Source: Pezicula radicicola (lineage: Eukaryota > Ascomycota > Leotiomycetes > Helotiales > Dermateaceae). Taken from it: a DNA stretch of 64,000 nt. The translations under genes and the position numbers were made by a program. The notes beneath the pieces are model-generated. The model searched no databases. It saw nothing but the letters and a program-made list of their open reading frames with translations, and was not told where the DNA came from. Positions 34,702-46,405 of the stretch are shown here, piece by piece (position 1 is the first letter of the stretch; each line of letters begins with the position of its first letter). Where the stretch lies: assembly GCA_003008705.1 (NCBI GenBank), contig PDUO01000005.1, positions 809,997 to 873,996 on the forward strand, written 5' to 3'.

Positions 34702-35224
34702 GGTTGCGTAAGAGGTTGTACACTGAAGGTGTTGCGTGAGGCGTGATTGTGGATGGAGCCCGCCGCGATATATTTTCTTTCGCTTAAGACGAGGCTGAAG
34801 GTGTTGGGGTAGCCTCGTCATCACTCACTGGTCTCTTTAGAATTTTTCATATTTCAAAGCTATCATATTTCTTATGTATGCTGGATTTGATGGCAATTAA
34901 ATGTAGGACTTATTTTTCTATTGGTAGGGTTGTCTATCGCAAGCGTCCGAGGAATTGTGTCTCACTATCCAGCTTCTCTCTCTTAATCTCGAGGTTCGCT
35001 CCCTCCCGGCATATCACTTCCAATGTGACTACAAGACGATCGCCATGAAATTGAATCGAGCTCTATTCAATTTTCCCTGTGTTGACCAGTTGTGTAACTC
35101 CTGAGGGCCTCTGCCATAGGCTAGTCCAGATAGATTTCCAGTGGCGGTCGTCAATCCCCTTGTGATGGATCTTTTCTCAGTGAGAAAGTCTTCATACCCA
35201 CCAAAATGCATGCAATGCGGGCGT
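34702..35224. promoter_or_regulatory. TIM22 upstream region/MFS gene 3' region
   Basis: There is no gene. An open frame continues upstream of the TIM22 ATG to 34824 and is best read as leader. Confidence 0.35.
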
Positions 35225-37376
35225 CTACTGCATAACCTCAGCAGTGAACTTGCCACGCTTCCGAATACTAGGTCCATAAATGTAGAACAAGTATGGAATG
35301 GGGATCAAGGCAACAGCAATAAAACCAAGCAGACTAGAAGCCCACGGTATACCCAAGTTATGAAACATCGGCGTAACAAATAGAGGGAAGCAAGAAGCGA
35401 ATAAGGATCGCAGAAAAGTGTTCGCTGCGACAGCACTCGCAGCATACTTCTGAAAGGTGTCGATAAGGTAGTTCAGAGCTGCTTGGAAGATGGTAAAAAA
35501 CCCAAAGCCCATGAATACGGTACCGATAACAGGTGCGAGCCAGAAGACATGCTTCGGCGACGCCCAACCAAAAAGGAAAAGTCCCGCCGCGAAGAACACA
35601 GATCCGATCATCATCGGGGGAAGACGAGCTTCTGGAACTGGTTTGCCAGCTCTGTTAAAGGCACGGACGTAAAAAGAGTTATTCCTAACATTAAGTGAGC
35701 TTGGTAAGTCTAAGGGATATTTGGGTGACCAACAAGATATTTGCTGTACCCCCAAGAATTGTACCAAATAGAAGGCCAAGAAAGGGAAGTTCAGAAGTAA
35801 CTGGTCCCCATCCTCTCTCTTCTCCAAACCTATAGACAGAAACTCAAGGTTAGTTTACTTGTGGTAGATATACCGTAAGCAACTCAAAGGCGATTCAGGA
35901 GCACTGAGTAATTAAACCTGAAGGTGCAGATTTGTTCCTAGAACTTGAGACTTACTGAATTGGAATGGCCGCCAAACATCTAGATATGTCAGTATTTCGT
36001 ATGATATGGATGACCTAGGTATGCTTACAGATACAGAATCCCGTAAACAAAGGATGCATAAAGAGCAACTAGGAAGCAAATCGGCGTAGCTAACAGTCGG
36101 AAGGGTCGCATTAAAAACTTGTTTGCTATCTCTTTAAGACTAACATCCCATTCTTCGTGACGAGCATGCAGCGCCCAGTTCCCAGTTTCATGGCGCAACC
36201 GACGCGCTTTAGCTACAAGTAAGGCGGGCCCATAGGTCTCATCGAGGACAATCAGATCGACAGTGAGCATAAACATCATTATGATTCCCGTGATCTAGAG
36301 GTCTATTAGCAAAGTTTTGTCTTCACACAACTTAGAACATACATATTGTGTCCATCTCCAGCGTAAATAGCTTGACACGATAGCACCTCCTGCGATAGGC
36401 CCAAGAGTAGGTCCGCCAACAACTGAAAATGCATATCCAACAATAGCGGTTCCTCGATGTTGTGGTGACCAGATATCTCCTAGTACCCCACCAGTATTGG
36501 TTACCGGAGCGGCTCCGAATAGTCCAGTGAAGAACCTAGTAATAAGAATGGTCTGCAAATCCTTGGCCGTTGCCGTTCCAAATGAAAAGCAAGCAGCTAT
36601 AAAGTAAGGCGCCAAAACCGCTACTTTCGAGTCAGAAATTGCTTGATCTGAGGGTTTTCAGGGCGATTGAAATATGATTCAGGAGTAAAAGCAGTGAACG
36701 CTCGAGAGGAATGCTACTTCAATTTTGCTTACCAGGTTTTCGTCCATACCTGTTTTTAATATCAGTATACGACTTCAGCGAGAGGGCTTAAAGTAATGCC
36801 ACCTTTGGATGAGCATAGCCTAAGGAAAACTCGCTATACTCACAACTCTGAAAGGGGAGCCCATATAAGTGGCCCAATTCCAAACCCAGCCATCAAAAAA
36901 CTAGTGCCTAACAAGGCCACCTACTCATATTTAGTCTGATACACAGCAATTGCAGCATGCCAAATACTTACTTCCTTTCCAACTCCATATTCCTGGGCGA
37001 CCTGGTCAGTAGCAGGAGCAAATACAGAACTAGCCCACGTAGCTCCCATTGTCGTTAAGCCGTAGAGTACAGTCGTAATAACCTTCTTCCTAAATGGCCA
37101 ATTGACGGGACGGTATGGATCATCAGGTCCATCGAAATCCACAATCGATTCCTCGGTAGTCTTTACATGAGCCAAAGGATGGGTAAAACGCCCTCTATTT
37201 GTAGCTCTTCGAGTTAGACTCTGGGTTCTTGTAACGCGAGCTCGAACTCCTCCATTAATTGAGTGGGCTCTCTCTGGCAGGTCCTCCTGGGTGTCTTGTT
37301 TCTCGAGATCAAGGCCATTATGTGTTGAACGGGGCTGCTCGTCTTGCTCTGAGCTCGAGGATGATGGTGGCTCCAT
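35225..37376 (-). CDS. MFS transporter, DHA1 drug:H+ antiporter type
   Basis: Eight exons (37376-36972, 36920-36844, 36749-36733, 36620-36343, 36294-36029, 35979-35956, 35829-35734, 35684-35225) keep phase throughout and give 540 residues. A 100-residue hydrophilic, Arg/Ser-rich N-terminus is followed by the DPYRPVNWPFRKK segment and 12 expected membrane helices. Signature motif A is LSELYGRKP, rebuilt across the 17-nt third exon; motif C is GYAFSVVGGPTLGPIAGG. The C-terminal half contains 'NRAGKPVPEARLPPMMIG', typical of fungal polyamine/multidrug DHA1 carriers such as Tpo/Flu1 relatives. Substrate is unknown. The 17-nt and 24-nt exons mean automatic models may skip them. No biosynthetic cluster adjoins it. 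Confidence 0.9.
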
Positions 37377-38327
37377 CCCCACAATTTAGCTAGTTCTAAG
37401 CAAGTCGCAGCTGGGAAAGCTATAGTTACTTGTAGATGAACAATATCTTGGGTCTTTGACGTGATATTTTGTTGATATTTTATTGGAGTCCGCTTGGACC
37501 AGAGATGAACCTGGATTACCGCCTCCGATAGTCGGACCCATCCTGATTTGAATCCTTTGGCCTTACATTGGTCTGGTTGCTTAAAACGGTTATCGGCACG
37601 CCATGGAGCCCTGTTGCCCTTGAAAAACGACCCACGTTGGCGCATTGCCGTGAAAATCCCCGCCAAGTTTATCTCCGGCGACAACGGTACAAACGGGTAA
37701 AGAGGGTCCATTGGAATATTCATCACGTGTCTCCCGTTCGTCGACCAACAAAAAAGAGCATCATGCACATCATAGAACACATACGAGTAAAAAGAATAAC
37801 CTCCGTTCTTGTTCTGTCTCGAGAAGTAGTCAAGGAGTGATTTGTACTTGTTGGAATATTTGACTTTTATAGCCGAGTTTTGCCCTGTGCTTATCCCATT
37901 GCGGCGAGATGTCATTAGATAGAGATTGTCCTTGCAGCATTGCGTCGACAGGACTCAAGATGATTCTTGTGATCGAATGGGTCTGGAAGAAAGCCCGCAA
38001 ACTTATCGTTACAGATACTGTTGGGTCGACACATGCAGAACTTGTGTCCCTGGACCTTCCCGAACGAGAAGCTCGTTTTCGGAATACGCCGCATCTACAT
38101 CCTCCAGGTTCGCAACGGAAGCTGGGACATAATTAGCTCCCGTCTTGCCCAGCGGGCTTCTAGTAACTAACCGTAGCTAATTGGTTCCATATCCCACATC
38201 ACACCCAGCTCAGCAACCCGGCACAGCTTTTGCTTGTGTGCATCTTATATGCTAATTCTTAAATACCTTTTGAGGTCTACGAATTTGTTAGCGCTGGAAG
38301 AGACGGGCTTGATCATATAATAGCTTA
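37377..38327. other. Intergenic region upstream of the MFS gene
   Basis: Open frames here look non-coding. A TCATCACGTG site lies at 37720-37729. It is otherwise unremarkable; the right end is AT-rich 3' flank of the next minus-strand gene. Confidence 0.35.
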
Positions 38328-39649
38328 CTACTCGGGTCTTTGTAGTAGGCTGTGTAAACGTATTGTCGTGTTGATAGAATTGTCAACCTCTAAAAGATCA
38401 GAGATGGACTTGGATCTGCTGACAGATTGTGGTTCTTGTTTCAAAGCAGCGTCTGGAAGAGGTACCGTCTGTTCCCTCCGCTTGAAAATGGCATCCTCTG
38501 GAGTTCGGGGTGAAGAGTTCTGGGAGATTCCATTGTGTGGAGACGTGGAGATCGAGAGATGCGAGGATTGAGGTGCTGCTTCACTTTCTGATACCGAGGG
38601 GGAACGAGCTGGAGCAGATGCTGCATTGTCGGTTGCGTTGTCGTGCAAATGAGAAGCATTCTCAGCTAGCCGGTTTTGTGCCAGAGACTCCGACTTGGGT
38701 TCAGTCTTTGCCTGATCCGATTTGGGCTTGAAGAACTGCCTAATATCCTCTCTTGCGGAAGCATCTCTTTGTTTCTTCCTCGATGCAGAGACCGAAGGGG
38801 ACTCAGTCCTTCTCTTTGCTGGAGATACACTGCGTTCAAGTCCAGCATCGGCAGGCGGCTCTGAGGTATGGGTCTTCGGAGTGGGTAATGGCGACCTAAT
38901 CTCATCTGCCGAAACAGATGGTAGGGTTGAAACAGACTCCTGAGCCCAGACTACTATCACCTCGTCCCCAAAGTGATTGAGACTCGAAATTCGACTACTG
39001 TCGCCTATTGTTTTGTCGCCATCAGAAAATTTGATCTGAAGGTTCTTTTTCTCCTGGTAGATCTCTCTCAATTGCCTAACAGTGTGTTTCTAACAAGCAT
39101 TAGTTATAATCCAATAATGCACAAGAAAAAGAACATCAGATTCTGTGGTTCACCAGTAACGTGCCAATTTTTGATGTGTCAAAAAAAACCGCACACTACA
39201 AAGATGCGAATAGATAGCTCCAAATGCGAGTCCGAAATTACCAGAAGATAATCGCCAAAAAGCATTTCAATCGCCTGGCCTCCCTCCTCATTAACGAGCA
39301 CTATATCCGCTAATTGGCTTCAATTAGGTGATGAGGTTCAGCCACTTGACATCAATAACGTGACGCTGACCACGCTACGACCCTACTTCTCCAGGACAAC
39401 GACAACGACGAGCAGAAAATCCATCAACTTACTCCACTTGCTTTCATCCAAAAGAAATCCTTTGACTCGCAACTGCTCGGATGCTTGTCAGGAGCAAGCA
39501 CAGCAACAAAGAATTCGCCATCCTTCTTAGGCGCCTTCACAGAGATCTTACGGCTCACTTTCTCGTGAAGCAAACTATGTATAAAATTAGCTTTTGAGAA
39601 AAACACCACATTATTTTTGTTTTACTTGCTCTCTGAAAAAGGTGTCCAT
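38328..39649 (-). CDS. Unrecognised protein with ubiquitin-like N-terminal region and disordered tail
   Basis: The clear exons are 39089-38328 and a preceding one ending at 39433 (GTAAGT donor). The 5' end is uncertain. One model uses ATG 39649 with exon 39649-39626, joining at about 39565 to give MDTFFREQKVSRKISVKAP; another uses the better acceptor at 39575-39576 and a further upstream exon I could not anchor. Residues following (FFVAVLAPDKH, then TVRQLREIYQEKKNLQIKF, then ISSLNHFGDEVIVVWAQ) have the strand-helix-strand pattern of a ubiquitin-like fold, inferred by eye. The rest is Ser/Pro/Glu-rich with AKRR and RKKQRD basic patches and an IRQFFKPK motif resembling a weak PCNA-interacting box. 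A nuclear, perhaps replication- or repair-linked, role is a guess. Confidence 0.6.
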
Positions 39650-40486
39650 GGGTCCTGAAGTGTGCAGAGTTTGGAAGACAATCTATAAAAAGTACAACGG
39701 TAGGTATGAAGAGCGATGGGAAAGCATCAAGGCAAATATAAGAGATGACTTGTTGAAACTATTGATGCGGTGGAAATGAAGATCGAGGATCGCACGATGC
39801 ACTAACATTGTCTACGGCCTGGGTCAATGATATTCCGATCAATTAGCCTCGTACTCGTATCACATAGCAACACGTGAAGATTGGCTACGTGATAATACAT
39901 GTCTGGTTGATTTGTGCCAAGCAAGAAGATACAGTTGTAGGTATTAGTCTTGCGAGCGTTCTAGACACTTTTTTAAAGAAGTACGATTACCTAACTAAGA
40001 CGAGATGTTACTAATCTAATAGAAATGGGAGTGCTTTCGGCCCCCCATCTTAGACCGAAGTCCGAGAGAAGCACAACACCACACCCAACCAGATCAGTCA
40101 GTTTTCAAATCTGCACGAAAACCAAAACCAATCATTACTTGAATAACAGAAGCAACGCAGGTGAATCCTAGCAAACTGTACCTTTCCTTCGCGCTGTACG
40201 CTCTGTACAACTTCGATTTGTAAAAAATCGCGGGGCATCATGAGCCTCGATTTACGATTGTTACGTCATGTGTAATGCAAAGGGCGCATGCCGTGAGTGA
40301 ATGAATGCATGTATCATACATCAGCCTCAAATGCTTCTATACCGAAGTATTAGGTATATAAGAACACCGAATCAATTGATCAAGCCGTTTCTTCTTCAAA
40401 GACGAACACAAAAAACTTCGACTCCAATCTCAACTTCAACATTTCAACAGTGGCGCGAAGCCTCAAAACGTAACATCAACGACAAT
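39650..40486. other. Intergenic region between divergent genes
   Basis: AT-rich; a CAACACGTG site lies at 39869-39877. A TATA-like GTATATAAG is at 40353-40361, about 130 bp upstream of the next start. No gene is seen. Confidence 0.4.
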
Positions 40487-41955
40487 ATGGCTACTGCAAC
40501 TAAAGTTCATCTGACACTAGAGGATACTGGACTTGTTAAATCTCAGTCTCTAACTGCAGAATCCGCTGCAAAGGCCTCGGAACTACTACAGAAGAATCAT
40601 GATGTAAGATGATAACCTTTCATTCGGAAACATTTCACAGTTTAAGCTGCATATACTATCAATTAAAGAACTTGCTTTCTACAATAATAAAAACTAACTG
40701 CACCTCTTGTATTCTGTTTGCAGTTGACTAATATCTCAATAGCACCATCACATCTTCTTCAATGCTGACGGGTATCAACCACATTGCACACCAGCTGCTC
40801 AGCTTATACGGCCTCGGAGCTCCAGCCGATGTTCTCGAGAAGCAGTATGAACTTAATGCCTCATATCAACGACCACTACCCAAACTCGAAGAGAACATCG
40901 TCGAGGATATGTCTGACCCCGCTAACTTTAAGAAGTATCTAGGAAATGAGAAGTATCATCATGACTTCCTCCGTTTCTTCGAACAGGAGATTGAGAAGAA
41001 AGGTTGGGAGAATGTGGTAAATGAGTACATGTTTGCTGGTGATGAGAGAGCGGAAGATATGCTTATACGAATGTATGCAGGCTTTCTGCATCCACTCATC
41101 CATCTAGGCTTTGGCATTGAATTCAAACAGCCCGCAATCGTAGCTGAAGCTCTAGCACAAACTGCAGTACACGTACCTGCGATCGGCGACCTGTTGATAC
41201 CCGCAGAAAAAGCCGCTGCAGCAAACAGCACAAGCAAAAAGACGCTCCCAGAACTACTGGACGAAATCCGGGCAGACAAGAAATTATCCACAGCAGCACA
41301 CTGGAACGACCCCAATAAGGTCCATGACGGCATCTTAGTGCGAGCACCTCAAGAAATGATCAACATCTGCTCGCAATGGAGCGCCTCAGAAAATAATCTT
41401 GAAGAAAAGACAGCTGAGATGATTAACGCAGCAATTTACTTCACAGCAGGAGCTCAACATCCACCAAAACAAGTAAAATTCGACTTTTACTACATGCACT
41501 GCGTTAACGCATCTATCTTCTTCCCAACATTTAATGCCCAACCTTGGCTCAGCACCTCCTCAAAAGTCCGCCTCCTAAACTTCAAAGTCTGGCTTGACCT
41601 AGCCATGTATGCATCGCGTCGTTCCCCAGAACCTCTACTGGAAGAAATCGCCATGTACGTACCCAAAGACTCTGAAGCCGGCGGCGGAGAATGGCCAGGG
41701 ATTTTCAAGCGATTATTTGCTTTGGAAGATGATGGACATGCTATCAAATTAGCGAGAGCGGTTAGAAATGCAGAGATTGTAAGTCACGGGTTTGGGGATG
41801 AGAAGGTTGATCGTGTTAAGGGGTTCATGTTTGAGAAGATTGGGAATATGGTTGTTGATTCAGTGGAGGACTCGGGCAATCATTGGGTTAGGAGTGCTGG
41901 GTTTGACGAGGCTTGGGTGAATTTTGTGGATAGGCGTAGGAATGTGCATCTTTGA
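40487..41955 (+). CDS. Questin oxidase-like (AflY-type) protein with an apparent frameshift
   Basis: Exon 1, 40487-40603, encodes MATATKVHLTLEDTGLVKSQ...LLQKNHD. The intron probably ends at 40742, after which the frame reads HHHIFFNADGY, exactly the family pattern. The continuation NHIAHQLLSLYGLGAPADVL...RRRNVHL, to 41955, lies in another frame. The shift is at 40776, equal to losing two bases between TAT and AAC; no intron of workable length explains it. About 445 residues would result without it. The family (questin oxidases of seco-anthraquinone pathways and AflY relatives) catalyses Baeyer-Villiger-like ring cleavages; many members are of unknown substrate. No polyketide synthase is nearby. 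It could be a real lesion, an assembly error, or start at the ATG at 40762. Confidence 0.78.
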
Positions 41956-42677
41956 TGTGATCTTTTGATGAGAGTTTTGGGGTAAGGAAGGATGGGAGTT
42001 GAGTGAGCTTCGCTCAAATTTTAATGACTAAATTGTAATATAGCTACATCTCCCCACAAGGTTTAGGTCGTTCATGTAATTCAAAATCATCAGCACTACT
42101 TCTTCAATCTACACAGTAGCTCCTTTATGCAAGTGGTAGAGGTAATTCGTTAACTTCGAGTCACTCAAATGCTTCTGATCTACTCGAAATTCAAGTGAGC
42201 TAGCGCAGCTCGGCCAAAATACATATCTATCTTTAACTATTTAGGACAACCCTAGATATTGACGTCGATAACGGAAACATAAAGTCCCGTACGAATCGGT
42301 CTATAAGCAAGTTAGTTTCTTAAACTCGGTGAATTTCTCAAGTCTATCTCTTATATCTAAACAGATAGCTATTTAAAACGATCTCTTATGTTTGAATTTG
42401 TAAGGTAGAACGTAAAATTGTTCTATTAAAGGTACAGTTATCAGTACATTATATACAAAAATGCGAGAAGTAACACAACTAGCGCGTTCTATCTCTTATG
42501 ATGGCTGTGAAGCCAAGAATAGGTAGTAGTAGTCTAGGTATCCTTCCAAACCAAACCATCATAAACGCCATCTGCATGCATGCAAAATATTTAGTAACCC
42601 ACAAAAGACCATTTTCCCTAATTTTTTTTTGAATACAAATGAAAACACTTCCTCTCACTTCCACTTCCTTTTCCTTT
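41956..42677. other. Intergenic, convergent 3' ends, with a repeat fragment
   Basis: AT-rich DNA without genes. At about 42158-42206 it has two units of the 18-bp repeat family (GAGTCACTCAAATGCTTCT, GATCTACTCGAAATTCAAGT). Confidence 0.45.
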
Positions 42678-43904
42678 TTAAGGATATTCGGAATCTCCGC
42701 GTTGAAGTAGCGGTCTTTCGTCTCTGGACCTTGATTGTGGAGCAGCCGCAACGATATCTTCCTCTTCATCCTCGACGACTTCTTCCTGTGTTCTGTATAA
42801 GAAGAATTGTATAAAGATACTGGCATCCAAGAATAAGGTGCCCATGCTTCCAGCTAACCAGCTGGCGTTCACCAAGATGTAGCGGCCATAAATATTTGTC
42901 GCCTCACCATTCAAACATTTGCCGTCAGGACCTGAGCAGAGTAGTGTTGGGTCATAAGCAAAGATAGAAAGGACGTAGGTAAGGTTTCCGAAACAGGCGA
43001 ACAAGAAAAATAGCATTGATACCCCTTCGCAAGACTTGCGACGGTAGTTGAGTAGGATTTGCGGAACGCGAGAGCCGAGGTACAGAACAGCGCAGAACCA
43101 GCCGAAGATTTGGCCCCAGAGACTGAACTGCAGAGGCTCTTCTTCATGAGGTGTCTCAGGCTCCGAGTGATGGTGTCCTGGGCCAGATTGCCAACGGTTG
43201 CTGATCCACCAGGCAAGAACACCGGCAGCTGTTACAGTGAGGATGGCGAAGACATAGGAGAGTCCAGGTGGGAGGCGCTTCCTTGACTTCGGTGTGGTTA
43301 AGACCTTGGGCGGTGTGTCGAGGAGCGGTGTTACGGGAGACAGATGAGATGCATCAACGGACTCAGACCAAACAGAAGGGCGACGCTCTCTTGCATTTGT
43401 TGGGGGAGCGAGAAGACCTGTTCGTTCCGTTGCCTCGCCGATTGATGAGTTGGTGATTGGCTTTGGTGGAATGACTTCGTCTCGCCAGGTGAAGCCTCTG
43501 TAGTAAAAACATTGCAACAAAAGAACAATATCTGCAAGAGTGTAATAAACAGCTAAGATAATCTTTCATTCGAATTAGACTCCATTTTCACAAATAATGA
43601 TGCTTTGACATACCATAGTTGGCAAAACCCCCTGAAGCACGGCTCCAAGAATGTTAAAAACATCACCTGCCAGCCATACAATGATGAATTGCAAAGACAA
43701 TCCATCAGCTGAGCTTCGAGTAAAGTTCTCCCAAATTTGTGGACTGAATACTACGACCCAGCAAACAATTGATATGGACCTAGATGGTTTTGTCAGGACG
43801 CATGTTCAGGGAGGGGTGGTCGCACCAAGGAGGGGCATCACTCACCCGCATATCCCAGATATGGCTGTAACGTCAAGGTCGATACCTTGAGATGGAGGAA
43901 ACAT
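42678..43904 (-). CDS. PQ-loop vacuolar amino-acid transporter (Ypq1/Rtc2 type)
   Basis: Exons 43904-43846, 43779-43614 and 43562-42678 give 369 residues. The second acceptor is AAAG, which keeps TMIILAVYYTLADIVLL in frame; the YAG site 9 bp on would not. There are seven predicted helices and two PQ motifs: Pro33-Gln34 (VVFSPQIWENF) and Pro242-Gln243 (SRVPQILLNYRRKSCEGVSML). A long cytosolic loop of about 90 residues between helices 3 and 4 is Ser/Pro-rich and contains acidic/dileucine sequences (ERTGLL) that fit vacuolar sorting. The C-terminal tail (EEVVEDEEED...ERPLL) has a further dileucine. Family members export cationic amino acids across the vacuolar or lysosomal membrane. Confidence 0.92.
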
Positions 43905-44598
43905 GCTGATGAAAAGTTGAACTGCGTACTGATACCGCGACTGCTGAGGATATATGAGGATATATAAAGGACTGAAATGAAGTGATGAGTCGCGGCCGTG
44001 ACTCCAAAGAAAAGTGGAGACGTTGAAACGGACACAAATTGGAGGGAACTACTGTAGATGCTGCAACTAATGGTCCTGCTACAAGACCTTCCTACTCTGA
44101 CAACAAAACAAATGCTCTGATACTACTTGCTATATCCTCCCTTCCAATGTCGACATGGCGATGGGATGGGATGCAGCGCAGAGAATTTTCAAGCCTTGGT
44201 TTGAGTGACACGTGACCTTATCGATAAATCCAAGAATCGCCCCCCCCCCAACTACTCGCGCCAGGAAACGTCATTTCCTGGTCAAAGAGCACCTGGGCGG
44301 AAACCCTTTCTAATTTACCATAAAAATATCCTCATTTCGCCATGACTGATCAATTTCCAGTGCAACGTCTTGTACCGAGGACAGCAATGACAACCAAAAA
44401 GATAAAATAATCGTTCACTGACTTACTCTTGCCGACAATTGCCACCTCGGTCTATTTGAGCTGATAAATCCACAACAATGGTGGGGTAATAATAATCTTT
44501 CGGAGTTATGTAGGTCGCCTTTCTGTACTGAACAAACAACCTCAATCCTCAACTACCTAGAGTCTCCCCCAAATCTATATGCAAACTAAACAGCCATT
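43905..44598. promoter_or_regulatory. Divergent promoter between the PQ-loop and NUDIX genes
   Basis: The two genes start 694 bp apart. It holds a run of ten C at 44251-44260 and an ACACGTGACC site near 44207-44216. No gene is seen. Confidence 0.45.
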
Positions 44599-45908
44599 AT
44601 GAGCCCTCAGCCAGACCTACCAGACCCCGCCCACCACGACCACGACTCAATGCTTAGCAGGAAATTCGGGCGTGAAGTAGCCAACTACTTCTCTGGGTCC
44701 CCATTGAATCGTGTCTCCTTCAAACGGGCTGACCACGACTTCATTTCTGCTGCCCTGGTGCATCCGACGACCTCCTTTCTCCTTCTGAACGACCTTGCGC
44801 CTCTCGCAAAAGATGTCACTCAACTCGCATATGCAACTCATAAAGATGTTGATCCGTTAATCGGCCATAACCCTTTCGAGAAGACGGAGGAGCAGATGAT
44901 CAAGGACTTTAACTCCAAGATAACTTTACCGTTGGTTCTATTCTTAGGGTTGGACGAGAAGAAGAAGGACGGCTTCAAATTTGGCATATATGAAGGGAGA
45001 CCATACTTCGCGATCGATGTCACACCGCGAGGAACAGTTGTAGAGGAAGCAACTGCTCTTATACAGTCGATGAAGGATAAAGGATTGCAGTTCATTGAAG
45101 GACGAATGCATATGAATCTCAATGCTCCTGAAGGTACGTGAGTTATGGCCTATAAGGAATGATGCACACTGATGCTTCACCACTAGCTGCCATATATGCC
45201 CAAGCACGCTCTCTCATCGACTGGAATGCCCGGAATCCCTTCTGCGCGGGCTGCGGCCAACCAACACTCTCTGTCAATGCCGGAACCAAAAGAGTCTGTC
45301 CACCCACCGATTATGACTCTCTTCCTACAGCTCAGGCCGGGGCAACCTCCACAGAGGTAAAACCTAATGTGCGAGCCGCCTGCGTAACAAGAAAAGGCAT
45401 CACGAACCTCTCCTTCCCTCGCACCGACCCTACCGTCATTATGGCAGTGGTTTCGCATGATGGCCAGCGAGTTTTGCTTGGCAGACAGAAGAGATGGCCA
45501 CCGCATTGGTACAGTACTCTGGCAGGTTTCTGTGAGCCGGCAGAGTCCATAGAGGAGGCAGTACGCCGTGAGGTCTGGGAAGAATCCGGAGTACTACTTG
45601 GGAGAGTCGTAATACACTCAACACAGCCATGGCCATATCCAGCCAACCTGATGATTGGAGCTATTTGTCAGGCGCTACCCGATGGTGAGAAGATCCATTT
45701 AGAGTTTGATCCGGAGTTGGAAGATGCGAAGTGGGTAGATATGAACGAGATCAGAGAAGCTCTGAAGGTGGGAACGAGTGGCTTGGGTGAAGCGCCTGGA
45801 GAAGGATATAAAGAGGGTGGCCTTAGACTTCCACCGCAGACCGCTATCGCCAATCAGCTTCTGAAGGCAGTTGCAGGAGGGTTTTTGAATGGCTCAACGA
45901 AGATCTAG
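44599..45908 (+). CDS. NPY1: Peroxisomal-type NADH pyrophosphatase (NPY1/NudC family)
   Basis: Exons 44599-45133 and 45187-45908 give 418 residues. The N-terminal NudC-like domain (FGREVANYFSGSPLNRVSF) precedes a zinc-ribbon-like segment (NPFCAGCGQPTLSVNAGTKRVCP); its fourth ligand is not obvious, as in many fungal members. The Nudix box spans 292-314 with all canonical positions: Gly292, Glu298, Arg306-Glu307, Glu310-Glu311, Gly313. The NudC-specific QPWP motif follows (STQPWPYPANLMIG). The enzyme hydrolyses NADH to NMNH and AMP; the bacterial relatives also remove NAD caps from RNA. The C-terminus (STKI) is not a standard SKL, so peroxisomal location is uncertain. Confidence 0.93.
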
Positions 45909-46405
45909 AGATAGTAGTCTTGACACAACATGGCTAGATATAAAGTCATTTATCGTTTTAGTAGATAGATGTAAATATTATTAGAAACATATAAAGACTA
46001 TGTGGCTTCAGATAACGATGGCCAGACACGTGGTTCTTGTTGGATGATAACATCATGCCACCACGCCCACCGGCTCTGATGGTTCAATCATGAGAAAAAC
46101 TCACTTGCTCACAGCCACAAAGAGGTGCCGATTTCTAGTTCCACAGAATATTCCTTTAAGAGCATGGGAACTATGCCGAAGTACTGCCTTATAGCTTTTA
46201 CATCACTATCGTCATCAATGACCTCGGTGCCACCTCTGTTCGGGCCGTGTAAAAAGTACCACAGTACCTATGTAAATATAAGCGACGACCTTCACAGTAC
46301 GTACACTCCTCACCAATATCTCGCAAAAAAAACATTACAAACTTCCTCAAATCCCAAAATCAAATCCCCAACTAAAACAAAATAAAAACCCCCTCCTTCT
46401 CAAAA
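45909..46405. promoter_or_regulatory. Intergenic/promoter of the phenolic acid decarboxylase gene
   Basis: It has an ACACGTGG site at 46026-46033 and an A/C-rich leader just before 46406 (AAAACCCCCTCC). No gene is seen. Confidence 0.4.

Noticed and set aside
37214..37915. 233-codon minus-strand frame over the MFS N-terminus
   Set aside because: It overlaps the real MFS exon 1 in another frame and lacks protein features; chance opening.
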